From NCBI RefSeq assembly GCF_963678635.1, contig NC_087071.1, forward strand, positions 38,524,438-38,588,437: a stretch of DNA of 64,000 bases. The letters are read 5' to 3'. Origin of the DNA: Symsagittifera roscoffensis. Lineage: Eukaryota > Xenacoelomorpha > Acoela > Convolutidae. The position numbers and the translations under genes are program-made. Positions 9,960-21,399 of this stretch are shown piece by piece; the first letter of the stretch is position 1, and each line of letters opens with the position of its first letter. The notes under the pieces are model-generated. The model saw only the letters and a list, made by a program, of their open reading frames with translations, searched no databases and had not been told where the DNA came from.

Positions 9960-11675
9960 CCCGCCAATATAAATCAACATAGCTTATTTGGGTCGCGCAA
10001 ATTCGCAGCATCACTAATTTGGGTTGCACAAAGTGGCATCATAGCTTATTTGGGTCGCGCAAGGTGGCAACATAGCTAATTTTGGTCGGGGAAAGTCGCA
10101 ACATAGCTAACTTGGGTCGCACAAAGTCGGATCACAGCTAATTTGGGTCGCACGAAGTGGCATCATAGAAAAATTGGTTCGCGCAAAATCGCAATATAGC
10201 TAACTTGGGCCGCACAAAGTCGCAACCTAGCTAATTTGGGTCGCGCAAATTCGCAACATAGCTGATTTGGATCGCGCAAAGTCGCAACATAGCTAACTTA
10301 GGTCGCACAAAGTCGCATCACAGCTAATTTGGGTTGCACAAAGTGGCATCATAGCTTATTTGGGTCGCGCAAGGTGGCAACATTGCTAATTTCCCTCAAA
10401 ATTGTGCTTCATAATGAGCGGTTTGAGCGGTTTTCGAGCGGTTTATGTAAAAAAAACGCTCAAAACTTCGTAGGATTTGAACGGTTTTTGAGCGGTTTAA
10501 CAAAAAACACTGCTCAAAGAACGCGCAAAGTTTTAAAGTTTTTTGAGCGGTTTATCTAGAAAAACCGCGGAAGATTTGAACGGTTTTTGGGCGGTTTTTC
10601 TAGATAAACCGCTCAAAAAACGTCCAAACTTTGCGCGGTTTCTGAGCGGTGTTAGTTGATAAACCGCTCAAAAACCGCTCAAACCGCTCAATATGAATAT
10701 CCCGGGTTGAGGTCAGCGACTCATGTTGCGACCGAATTTCCATCATCCCGCCAATATAAATCAACATAGCTTATTTGGGTCGCGCAAAGTCGCAGCATCA
10801 CTAATTTGGGTTGCACAAAGTGGCATCATAGCTTATTTGGGTCGCGCAAGGTGGCAACATAGCTAATTTTGGTCGGGGAAAGTCGCAACATAGCTAACTT
10901 GGGTCGCACAAAGTCGGATCACAGCTAATTTGGGTCGCACGAAGTGGCATCATAGAAAAATTGGTTCGCGCAAAATCGCAATATAGCTAACTTGGGCCGC
11001 ACAAAGTCGCAACCAGCTAATTTGGGTCGCACAAATTCGCAACATAGCTGATTTGGATCGCGCAAAGTCGCAACATAGCTAACTTAGGTCGCACAAAGTC
11101 GCATCACAGCTAATTTGGGTTGCACAAAGTGGCAACATTGCTAATTTTGGTCGGGGAAAGTCGCAACATAGCTAACTTGGGTCGCAAAAAGTCGCATCAC
11201 AGCTAATTTGGGTTGCACAAAGTGGCATCATAGCATATTTGGGTCGCGCAAGGTGGCAACATAGCTAATTTGGGTCGCGCAAAGTCGCAACCAAGCTAAT
11301 TTTGGTCGCGCAAAGTTGCAACATAGCTGATTTGGGTCGCGCAAAGTCGCAACATAGCTAACTTGGGTCGCACAAAGTGGCATTATAGCTTATTTGGGTT
11401 CGACAAAGTGGCAACATAGGTAATTTGGGTCGCGCAAAATCGCAATATAGCTAATTCGGGTCGCGCAAAGTCGCAACATAGCTAACTTAGGTCGCGCAAA
11501 GTCGCAACATAGCTAACTTGGGTAGCAGGAAGTCGCAACATTGCAACATTGGGTCGCACAAAGTGGCAACATTGCTGATTTGGGTCGCGCAAAGTCGCAA
11601 CATAGCTAATTTGATTTGAGTAGCACAAAGTGGCAACATAGGTAATTTGGGTCACGTAAAGTCGCAGAATAGCTA
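9960..11675. repeat. 31-bp tandem satellite (GGTCGCGCAAAGTCGCAACATAGCTAATTT)
   Basis: A degenerate tandem repeat whose unit reads about GGTCGCGCAAAGTCGCAACATAGCTAATTTG, with roughly 40 units, interrupted at 10390-10710 by the second foldback copy. The blocks 9905-10390 and 10690-11150 correspond almost base for base (both start CCCGGGTTGAGGTCAGCGAC), so a segment of about 785 bp containing foldback plus satellite was duplicated in tandem. Variant units (GGTTGCACAAAGTGGCATC) are kept in the same order in both blocks. Confidence 0.85.
10408..10697. mobile_element. Foldback element, copy 2
   Basis: Same ends as the copy at 9730-9910, but 290 bp long because extra GAGCGGTTT-containing sequence is present in the left half. 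It belongs to the duplicated foldback-plus-satellite block. Confidence 0.75.
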
Positions 11676-13100
11676 ATTAAATATTGTTTTAAAATGTTGC
11701 ATAAACAGTATTTCCATTTTTCTCACAATTTCACGACGTAATCTAAAAACTGCATGATTTAAGTGCGCTCAAAAAATTTTTAAAATAAATCAAACAATTT
11801 TTTTTTGACTGGTATCATTTTTTGCAGAAAAATTGCAAAATCAAATCTTCAAAAAGAAGAAAATACTCTTAGAAAACTTAGATACGCAACAAAAAAGGAC
11901 TAAACTGGTAATACAATCAAGGTTTTCAAAGAATCGAAAAATATTCGTTCGAAAAATGTGAGCACAAAGCTTTCTGGGTTTATAGCGTATTTGACAAATT
12001 TTAAGCGTCTTCTTAGATATATGAAACTTGAATGAGAACCATCCAAAAATGTGACTTGCACTTTTCCTTAAATAAAAGTCAACAATTTTTTCGTTTTGAG
12101 TTTTTCTTTTTTGTCAAGGCATCAAAGTTTTGTACGTACAAGAAAACCCAGTTGCTAAGCGTCAGCACCCACACGGATAATTTGCAATTTGTTTTTGGTG
12201 GTTTGCCATTAAAAAAAATTTTCGCACATTCCCACAGAATTACCCATAAAAAACAAAACTTTTGACCAGAAAGCTTGTACCATGAAAAATGAGTGGTAAA
12301 ACAAATTTCTCACAGATTTGGTTTTTTCAATACTTATAAATAGCAAGAAAATCAGTTGTTGACCTGCAAAGAAAAATTTCTTTGCAATTTTTTTGATAAT
12401 TTTTAATTTTTGTGCAAGTTATTTTGGGTCATGTAATTTTAAAGATCATGAATGAGCTTGCGATCATCAGAGAGTGAGAAACAACTTTTTTAATTCCTAG
12501 GTTTTTAAATTGAAGAAAGAATGAAATAACATGAATGAAAATACAATGAAAAAGACCATTTTTCTAATAAAAAAGTCACAATTTTTTTAAAGATGATTAG
12601 AAAGCTTCAATTTATTTTATTAGTCAAAAAACCGTTCATGAAGCCTTTGAAACAGTTTTTGATGTTTTTTAAAAATTGAAAGCTCAACATTGTTTCACTC
12701 ACTCGATGTGCCAATGCAGAGTAAAAAATTTTGTTAAACTGTTCACAGTAGTGGTTTGAAAAATAGAGCAGAGAAAAATAATTAAGTGATTACGAATCAG
12801 GCAAAGTTCGGAACAGTATACATCTTTCAAAAGAAGATCAGCTTCTTTTTTCAATTCCTACGCAATTGATTAGTTTTTGTGAATTGTCTGATATTTGCTA
12901 CAAAAGCATTTTCGTCAAAATATGTCACATAACAAACAAAATTATTACATTTTACCTTAAAAACAATATATTTTGCGTTGATAGAAAGTTTTTTGAGAGA
13001 GAAGAAACAATACTGCGTTTCGTACCAGGGCAACATTGTGCTCATATCAGGTTGATATCTTGAACGCTCCGAGACCCTTTGAGACTTCCGACACCCTTTG
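11676..13100. other. No gene recognised
   Basis: AT-rich sequence. The open frames at 12032-12265, 12851-13045 and 12866-13063 are short, overlap on opposite strands and show no recognisable domain, and no splice pattern linking them could be read. Confidence 0.5.
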
Positions 13101-13139
13101 AAAGTCAGGTCACTAAAGACTTTTTATAGGAAAAGTTGT

Positions 13140-14275
13140 TTGATTTGTACAAACTCGACCATTTTTGACCGAGGAAGATTACTTCGAGCAAAATCGACTG
13201 AGGAAGGTTTTTTTGACCAAATTCGACCTAGGAATATAATTTCAACCAAGTTCGACCGAGGAAGATTACTTCCGCCAAGTTCGACCGAGGAAGAACACTT
13301 TTACCAAGTTCGACCGATGAAGATAACTTCAACCCAGTTCGACCGACGAAGATTACTTCCGCCAAGTTCGACCGAGGAAGAATACTTTGACCAAGTTGAC
13401 CGATGAAGATAATTTCAACCAACTTCGACCGAAGAAGAATACTTTCACTAAATTTGAATGAAGAAGATAACCAAAATCCACCGACGAATAATATTTCGAA
13501 CAAATTCGATTGGGGAAGATTACTTTGACCAAGTTTGACCGAGGAAGAATACTTCGACCATGTTTGACCGAGGAAGATTATTTCCACCAAGTTCGACCGA
13601 GGAAGAACAATTTGACCAAATTCGAATGAAGAAGATAACCTTACCAAAATCGACCTAGGAAGAATATTTCGGTCAACTTCGATTGGGGAAGATTACTTTG
13701 ACCAAGTTTGACCGAGGAAGAATACTTCGACCATGTTTGACCGAGGAAGATTATTTCCACCAAGTTCGACCGAGGAAGAACAATTCGACCAAATTCGAGT
13801 GAGGAAGATAACCTTACCAAAATCCACCGACGAAAAATATTTCGAACAAATTCGATTGGGGAAGGTTGCTTTGACCAAGTCTGACCGAGGAAGAATACTT
13901 CGACCATGTTTGACCGAGGAAGATTACTTCCACCAAGTTCAACCGAGGAAGAGCAATTTGACCAAATTCGAATGAGGAAGATAACATTAACCAAAATCGA
14001 CCTAGGAAGAAGATTTCGACCAAAATCGAATGAGGAATATAACCTTAACCAAAATCGACCTAGGAAGAATATTTCGGCCAAATTCGAATGAGGAAGGACA
14101 CTTCGACCAAGTTCGACCGAAGAAGGTTACTATGAACAAGCTCGACCGAGGAAAAACATTTCGACCAATTTCGACTGAGGAAAATCGTTTCGATCAAAAT
14201 CAACTGAGGAAGAACATTTGACCAATTTTGACCAAGGAAGATAAATTCAACCCAGAAAAATGTTTTCACCAAAAC
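13140..14275. repeat. 29-bp tandem satellite (TTCGACCGAGGAAGATTACTTCCACCAAG)
   Basis: About 38 degenerate units of TTCGACCGAGGAAGAxxACTTxxACCAAG. Because 29 is not a multiple of three, each unit shifts the frame. The unit is almost free of stop codons on both strands, which creates long but meaningless frames rich in FDRGRL or SSSVELGQ words. A longer-period duplication is visible: 13500-13600 resembles 13680-13780 and 13855-13955. Confidence 0.9.
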
Positions 14276-14726
14276 CTGAACTTCAATAAACATATATATT
14301 TACTCATTCACATTGATGGGGGCTACTTAACAATAGATCTGTTGATGTTACTTTGATTCAGGTCAAACTCTAAATTAAAATGCGTTTATATCGCACTCTG
14401 TGCAATCAATTTTTTCTGGCTCGCTCTTTTTTGTCCAATGAGCAGTTTTGAGTCTCAATATTTTGCTCGCATCTAAGACAAGATTTTTGTGTGTCAGCGC
14501 TGGAAAAACTCCTTCGCACACTACTGATTACATCAAAAGTATTCTTAAAACAATTTTTTTGTACAAATTGAAAACTGGCACAGACAACAACACTCATCTT
14601 TGGACTGCCAAACAGACACTATAAACTACATATCACTGATAAAACTCATAAAAATGTTAAAATCAGAGTCCATTTTTTTTCACAATTTGAACCATCGGGC
14701 TCGATTCCGTTCGCAATTTGTTCGGC
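14276..14726. other. No feature recognised
   Basis: Spacer between the satellite and the 3' end of the secreted-protein gene. No AATAAA was found close to the stop codon on the minus strand. Confidence 0.4.
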
Positions 14727-16088
14727 TTATTTCTTCCAGAAAAATGGGCCGTAGGGGCAAAGGGCTGCCTCATCCTCGGGCGACAACGGGACTCGGTCGC
14801 AAAACTTCTGCCAGTCGCATCTAAATGCGGCATCGATGAAATCTCCGAACACCTTCCATTCGATCTCCCAGATGTCAGTCTCTTCCAGCATCAACTCATC
14901 ATCTTCCTCTTCGTCGTAGTCGTCTCCTCGTTTGTCGATCGCACCAGAGAAGTAGTACTCTTCATCGTAGTCGAATTCGCCACAAGCTTCTCGGAAGGCG
15001 TAGAAATCTTGGACCTGGAAACACGACAAAAAACTAAACACCTATTCTCTCGCTATTCAAACTCGGATCCATTCAAGTTTATCTATAATTTCAAAAAAGA
15101 AGCAAATTAAGAAGAACAATATCAAAAAATTCATTAAGATCTGTAGAGAAATTCTCCTATTAGCTCATGACAACTGGGAAAAATTACCAAATATAAATAA
15201 ACATTCTTCGGTGTTACTGATGTTTTTATTATCAAGCCTACATTTTTTTTTCAACATATATCGGGCTTAAGTCAACTTGGTCCCTCGAATTCATATAACA
15301 TATCCATAAACGTACCAGGTAGAAGAGCTCGACCAACTCGACAATGGGACCCAGCTCCTTCTTCTTCAGACAGACCTCGTCGTCTTTCTTCGGTTTCTTC
15401 ATCACTTCCTGCTCTGGAACTGTCTCTTCCACCACGTCCTTCACATCTCCCACTTGGTCGACGACCATTCCAGATCCGGGCGAAGGTCCCACTCCTCGCC
15501 GTGCCATGTGGTCCCTTCTCGCTTTCTCGGCAACGCGGTTTCGCCTCATCACTCGGTTGGGATTGGCTGGAAAAAATGGAGGTCGATTATTTTGTTGGAA
15601 AACCAAAAAAAAATGTTTTCATAAGTTGCATAGGTTTTAACTGATTCGAAAATTGTTTCAGACAGCATCTCACAAAAATCTAAGAGAAATTGGGAAAGCG
15701 TTCCATCAAATAAAAAAAAGGTTTTTTTTTGGGTTAGTGGCTAACATCAAGGACATCAATTCAATTTAAGCTGTTTTAAATAGATAAATCACTGTGTTAA
15801 AAAAATTTTGTCAACTGGAGGTCATATTGCACACGTTTTATCAAACAAAACTTTCAAATTAATTGATTTTAAAAGCATATTCACCCTTTTACTCATTGTA
15901 CGCCTTTCATTGTGAAATTTTTGGAAAGAAATATGCAAGCAAAGAAGCAAATAATCTCGATTTGAATGAGAAACAGAAAAATCTTATGAACTTTATTTAT
16001 GAATTTAGATATTTTAATAAAAGCGTAACTTACCATCGATGAAAGCCACGACCAGAGCGAGAAGCGTGACGACTAGAAAAATTCTCAT
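14727..16088 (-). CDS. Secreted acidic protein, three exons
   Basis: Gene model read from splice signals: exon 1 16034-16088, exon 2 15316-15566, exon 3 14727-15014, joined by two canonical GT-AG introns of 467 and 301 nt. Phases fit, and the product is 197 residues. The start gives a clear signal peptide (MRIFLVVTLLALVVAFID). It is followed by a basic segment at about residues 23-42 (RVMRRNRVAEKARRDHMARR), a glycine/proline stretch, a lysine-rich middle, and a strongly acidic region in exon 3 (DYDEEEDDELMLEE). Five cysteines lie in the second half. The basic segment directly after the signal peptide could be a propeptide or cleavage region. No known domain is recognised. Exon sequences are visibly richer in G and C than the introns, as expected for a real host gene. 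No obvious TATA box was found upstream. Confidence 0.8.
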
Positions 16089-16576
16089 TTTTTATCGGAC
16101 TGGATTTGATCAACTATTGTCGGAGAAAAATTCGGCTCAAAATGATTTTTACCTGTGGCTTGTGCTTCTCAATAACAATGAAGGCGTTTAATATTTTCAT
16201 CACGCTCAAGAGGTTCTTCACATTCAAAGTTGACCTGCGTCATATTTAATTGGAGGCGCTTTTTGAGATCTTAGACGTCAGAGCTGAGATACGAAAATGG
16301 TTATAGTTTAGACAATTTATATACATGTTCGTACTTTACTCTCAAATACCAATTGTACTTTAAAGGTTGAGCCAAAAAATGAAAAGTTCACTCTTTTTGA
16401 ATGCTTTCTTATGATTGCTATAAAAAAAGAGCTGCCCTGGCCTAAAGCTATCAAAAATGTGTGAGCCATCATCAAAAAAGTACTTTTCAATCGATAAAAC
16501 ATGTTTTTAAATGGAACTTACGAAGTGTTTGCATTTGAAGTATTTGATACAACTGAATCATTTTAAACTAAAATTG
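16089..16576. other. Upstream region of the secreted-protein gene
   Basis: No convincing coding sequence. On the minus strand a CCAAT-type word (CCTCCAATTAAATATG) lies near 16245. The 61-codon minus frame at 16317-16502 shows no recognisable motif. Confidence 0.35.
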
Positions 16577-17270
16577 GCGATAGCATTCGCTATGTGTCAA
16601 GCCCATCCTAGCTTTGACTACTGTGATTTTCACTACACATTGTTCTGCTCATTGAAAAATTGCAAGTTTCAATTAGAATTAGTTGGATTATCGCTCGATA
16701 TCAACGGTCGGCCAAATTTGGACACTTTTGTAGGGTTATATGATGCATATGAATGGTACATATGAACCATTTTTGACAAAAGATCGGCGATGGCGTTTGC
16801 TATGTGTTAAGTACATCCCAGCTTTAAATCGATTTACAATGTAAAATCTCTTTTCTATCTCTATCGCAGACTTTTTGCATAGGAAAATCATTGGTACTCA
16901 AAAGTGCTGTGTATCTCAAGACACATCATTTTGCTCATTGAACAATTACGATTTCCATGTAGGAATAATTGGATCATCGCTAGATACCATCGCTCGATAT
17001 AATCAATCGCGCGGCCAAATAAGGATCTTTTTTAGGATTGAGACTTACTTATTATATAAAAAATTCAGTGTACATGTGTTTCAAATTTCACGATGGATCG
17101 GCGATGGCAACTGCTGTGTCACTCACTTCCTAACTTTTATTCGAATTACAGATTAAAATCTCTTTTTTATCTCTATCTCAGGCTTTTTTTATTAATCAAT
17201 CATTGGTATTCAAGAGTGCAGTGTGTCTCACTTCCCTGTTCAATAACAAATTTCAACTAGGTCGGAAGTT
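16577..17270 (+). pseudogene. Three tandem decayed copies of the orfC 5' region
   Basis: Three successive segments start with the same signature as the intact gene at 56057: ATGGC-x-GCTATGTGTCAAG-C-CATCC-AGCTTT. They lie at about 16577-16720, 16785-17030 and 17098-17270. The first reads AFAMCQAHPSF then FCSLKNCKFQLELVGLSL, to be compared with MCQALPSF and FCSLGNCKFHIILIGTSF of the intact protein. The second keeps TQKCCVSQDTSFCSLNN after a frame change. The third is the most decayed. All copies stop at about the first third of the gene. No other gene of the element accompanies them. They lie between two host genes, about 40 kb from the intact copy. Confidence 0.8.
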
Positions 17271-17880
17271 CATTTGCCTGAAACAAATTTAACAATTAAA
17301 ATGACCAGAAATTTTATTAACCAGGACCAATAATTAGGACCCCAAAAATTGGAATTAGAAAGATTTTTGTATCGTGTCGTTACGAGGCTAAAGTGTGCAC
17401 TGGATAGGCGCACAATTTTGTGTCTGTATGTTTCTAGATTCCACGGACAAGTCTTTAAACATGTTAAAATTTTGTCGGAACGGTCAAAGAAAGAAAAGAA
17501 CAAACGAAGAACCAAGTGAGCGTCCTTGTTGCAGAATCAGCTTACGATGCACAAAATGCACAGTTTGGCCTCGTAATGGCCCCTTGTTGCTAAGCTAAGC
17601 TTAGCAAGATCCTAAGTAGGGGGTCTTCTGCTTTTTGGGAGGAAAGTTTCGTTCGTTTACAAAATCCTAGGATGAGGGTCCTCGAAAAAATTAGGGACCC
17701 TTTCCTAGGATTATGCTTTTACGTGAGGACCCCCCCTTAGGAAGGACCCCTCCTTAGGTCCCGGGACACGATACAATACTACTCACAACTTTGAGATATA
17801 CATTTTTTGTCTGACGGACCCTTCGGGGCCAATTTATATTAAGGCTCTTTTTCCTTGTTCCACCCCACTCAAACATGAAC
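17271..17880. repeat. Noncoding stretch with an inverted repeat
   Basis: No gene. Bases 17664-17684 (AATCCTAGGATGAGGGTCCT) and 17693-17712 (AGGGACCCTTTCCTAGGATT) form an imperfect 20-bp inverted repeat with a loop of about 10 bases. Further CCTTAGG-type words follow up to 17765. Confidence 0.5.
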
Positions 17881-18475
17881 TTTATGGTCTAACGACTGGT
17901 TTTACATGGTTAATTATGATGATTAAATATGCTTGTTATGGCCTAAATATTCTGCACGTCAATTTTCACGACAATAGGACAAAGTGAACAATAACTTCAA
18001 ATATAAAAATTTGCAGTTGGGGGGGAAAGGAAAAAGAGCCTATACTAATTTTGAGGGGGGAGCGCGCGCCAATAAATACCCAATTTGTTGGTCAAAATTT
18101 TCCAAAAAAAGGGATTAAAATGCGGCTATTTTTCCTTCCCCTCCTCCTCACCTCACCTAAGCGTCAATTTTATGGTGTAACGAGGGGTTTTGCAAGGTTA
18201 ATTATGCAGAACAAATATGTTTGTTATGGCCTAATTAGCTCGCAGGTCCATTTTCGTAACATTCGGATAACGTGAACAAAATTTCGTAGTACGATTTTGC
18301 AGGTGGGGGGGGGGGGGGGGGGAGGGTTTGGTTGGAGGAAAAAGAGCCAAAAATGCCTTTTAGTGCTTTAGGAGATCTCGGAAAATCAATTTGGTTTATC
18401 AAAAAAACTGTCGACAAAATTTTTGAAATTTTTTTGAAAATCCCCCCTCTCGAAAAAATCCTAGATCTACCCTTG
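17880..18475. repeat. Direct repeat pair with G tracts and a MITE end
   Basis: Segments 17880-18025 and 18165-18310 are similar: TTATGGT-TAACGA, GGTTAATTATG, TTGTTATGGCCTAA, then TTTGCAG(G/T)TGGGGGGG. Each ends in a run of G. A weaker, inverted relative is at 19675-19735. Bases 18430-18475 resemble one end of the element at 7466-7820. Confidence 0.55.
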
Positions 18476-18920
18476 ATTTCAACTAAGAGCATCAAAGTAT
18501 TATAAAAAATCAAGTGTTATATAGAAAACTTGTTAACAATGGTCATTCTGAAATTCAAAATTCGAAGCTGTTCCAGAAAAAAATTACCCTAGATCAAAGA
18601 GTTATTTGTATCTATTTCTTACAAACACGGATTAATACCGAAAACCATTAAGCGTGCTATATAGATGCTCAGTAGTTATACCCTTCCTGGAAAAAATTCT
18701 TTCTATTCAATCTTGAAAATGGTAGAAATTAACTTGTGTCGTTAAAAGAAAATGTATAGATATTAAAACACGTCAAAGTTTTCCCAAGTCTAATGGTAAT
18801 TTATGAAAATATCCATCCAAAACTTTTTGGTCACACTTCTATTTTCTTCTATATTGTGACGCTTTTTTCTTTTTTTTTCTGTCTTTTTGTTATTGACTTC
18901 AGGGGTGGGGAGAAGTTGGG
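18476..18920. other. No feature recognised
   Basis: AT-rich spacer beyond the 3' end of the LRR gene. No coding frame or repeat was recognised. Confidence 0.4.
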
Positions 18921-21399
18921 CTAAAGGGGGGCTTCTTCGCTTCCACTGTCACTGTACTTGGGTTTTTGAGGTGCCCCAAACACCACAGCGTCATCGTCCT
19001 CGTCATAGTAATGGTCTTCCGATTTCATTGGAATTTTCCGACTTCCACTCGTCGACTGAGCCGCTTCGTTAGCCTCTTCATTTTCCGAACCGTGGTAACT
19101 TTTCCGAATGTTTGAACCACGTCGGTTCGTGCTTCGCATAACTTCTCCAGTTGTGTAGTCGCTTCTTTTGACTCGGTAAATCACGTTAACCACTAAGATA
19201 ATGATCAAGAAAAGAACGAAAGACGACAAGGTCAAAAGAGCGATTTCCCACGACTCGAAGTTCTTTCGGATTTGACTTTCGACGTCTTCGTAAGTTCGTC
19301 CTTTGACTTTTCCGAGAACGCGCCAAATTTCCCCACCTGCGCAAATCAATCCGCCGACTGTGACCTGGTTCTTGATGAGGTTAATGTTTTCTGTAAAAGA
19401 ATAAAAAAATTAGAATTTTCGGACAATTTTTAACTTTTTCTTAAGTCACAAAAAATGAAAGTGTTTAGAGAGCCATTTGTTGTCTGACCAGTTATGTCAG
19501 ACCTATCATTACAGGGGTTTCGGCTATTTCGAGGAGTTTCTCAACTCTACGCCCCCCCCCCCGTCACCTGAGAAACTAAACAAATGAATTGATTGTTAAA
19601 ATTTTCCGATTGTTATAAAAAATGACATACAGACAAATTAATTCATGGCAATAACATGGGTCTGCGTATCTATTCTCGTGTAAAAATGCTCGTTACACCA
19701 TAGAACTGATGTTCATGCCAGGTGAGGGGAAACGGAAAAAGGGCAAACGCTTTTTTTGATCCCACAGATTCAGTTTTGAATAGAGTTTCTGCTCCGAACT
19801 TTCGCCATATTACTTGCCAAGACCTTTTTCTAACTATTTCCCCCAATTGCAAAAAAGGGATAAAAATAGTTTGTTACTATTTACAAAACACAGAGATGGT
19901 TACATATTTCAAAATAAGTACCATCCTCTATATGGTGAAAAACAAGAGTTTGCATTTCATTAGTTATAAAAATAAAGACCAAAGCTTCTAGCGTTTTAAA
20001 TCGGAGGTTATATTCGACTTTTTCTTTTCACTAATTATTTGTTTCCATAAATATTTTTTTTACAACCATATCAAAAAAAAATTATTTCGAATGAATTTAA
20101 CGAACACTCCTGATCTATGTTAAAAACAAGCAAATGAAGCTTAACCCAAAAAATCAAAATATTGATTTGGTTGCCGGCATAAACATAAATTATTTTCCTT
20201 TTAAGTCTTCGTCGCAGTAGACGGGATTTCCGTCAAGTGACACGGCAACGTGCTGGAATGAGACGTCTCGGAAATACCACGACTCAATTGTGGTCAAGTC
20301 GTTTTGCACGAGGTTGATTCGTTGCAGCGAGGGGAGGCCAGCGAACGACTCCGGCTCAATATAGGAAATGAAATTGCCAGAGACATCAATTTCTTCCAGC
20401 TCACGTAGGCCGATGAAACTCATCCTGCTCAGTTTTCTGTAAACAAAAAAATGAAAATATAACCAAAATAAGCAAAACACCTAATGTTTGAATTATGATA
20501 CTTTTCTTGCCAAAAGTATCAAGTTATATTTTCAAAAAAGAAATGCGGACCGCTTTTTTGACTTCCGATTGATTGGTTTTTTATTCAATTTTTTTACTGA
20601 ATAAAATTGAATAAAATTGAGTTATACTTAACTAATCTATACTCAGCAAAATGCGAACTACTTGAATAGAACATACGGCGAGATAAAATCGGACTTGTTT
20701 TGATTGTAAACTTCCCAATTCACTTTTAGGCCAAAAGTTTCTATGCTTTTTTTCACTTTTCATTAGTGTTTTCTTTATCTTTACCCTCAATTAACCCCGT
20801 GCAGAAACACTACAAATCGAATTGAGTTTCAAAAGGTTTATCATATCAAAAACTACGATTTGTACCGACCCGGAACGAGGTCTCAGAATTAGGTTCGGAC
20901 TTTGAAAGTCGCGCCGCGTCCGGATGATGACCGAAGTTGCTTATTGGCTCCGAGAGTTTGAGTCTGGAAGCGCAGGTCACAATTGTTCGCAAAAAAACTA
21001 GACATGCCAATTTTTGGTTGCGATTGTCTGGACATAAGTCGCAGACATCGACCGGGAAAAAAGCCGCGTTTTTTGCTCCTTCATCATCAATTTTGTGTCA
21101 CGGTCGCTATTTTGATATGGGAAATTATGGTAAGTTGTTATTACTTACTGGAGATTATTATTTATAAACAGCAACTTCTTCGCATTGCATGGAATGCTGG
21201 TAACCGGCACGTAGTCATAATCAGCATCAGCACAATCAATCACTAATTTTCCATCATTGTCGTTCTCACATGTACACTTGTTCGGACAACTGCCGAAAGT
21301 TACGTCGCCAGATACGAGCTGAGCCACGACCGAGAGGACGAAGACGAGTTGGAAAATTCCAGGTAATCTATTATGTAATACCACATCCATTTTTTGCAT
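18921..21399 (-). CDS. Leucine-rich-repeat single-pass membrane protein, three exons
   Basis: Exons 21149-21399, 20198-20436 and 18921-19390 give 319 residues. Exon 1 encodes a signal peptide (hydrophobic core LVFVLSVVAQLVSG; the start could also be the second Met) and an LRRNT cap with the pattern C38-x3-C42-x-C44-x11-C56. Exon 2 carries two leucine-rich repeats (LRELEEIDVSGNFISYI, LPSLQRINLVQNDL) and the start of a cap-like region ending CDEDLK. Exon 3 holds a short extracellular stretch, a transmembrane helix at about 213-235, and a cytoplasmic tail rich in Ser, acidic residues and YDEDDD. Intron 1 is canonical (GTAAGTAA to TTACAG). Intron 2 has no GT near the exon end: the frame closes only with AG|GAAAAT and TTACAG|AA, a GA-AG intron, which restores both phase and sense. 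The likely role is cell-surface adhesion or recognition. The family cannot be named more closely. Confidence 0.75.

Noticed and set aside
9960-11675. Possible CRISPR-like array
   Set aside because: Units are contiguous with no unique spacers and the genome is eukaryotic; it is a satellite.
13228-14081. Long minus-strand frames rich in SSSVELGQSNLPRSN
   Set aside because: They are products of the 29-bp satellite, open on both strands and in changing frames.
20937-21246. Overlapping plus-strand frames in LRR intron 1
   Set aside because: They lie inside the intron and antisense to exon 1, with no motif and no splice partners.
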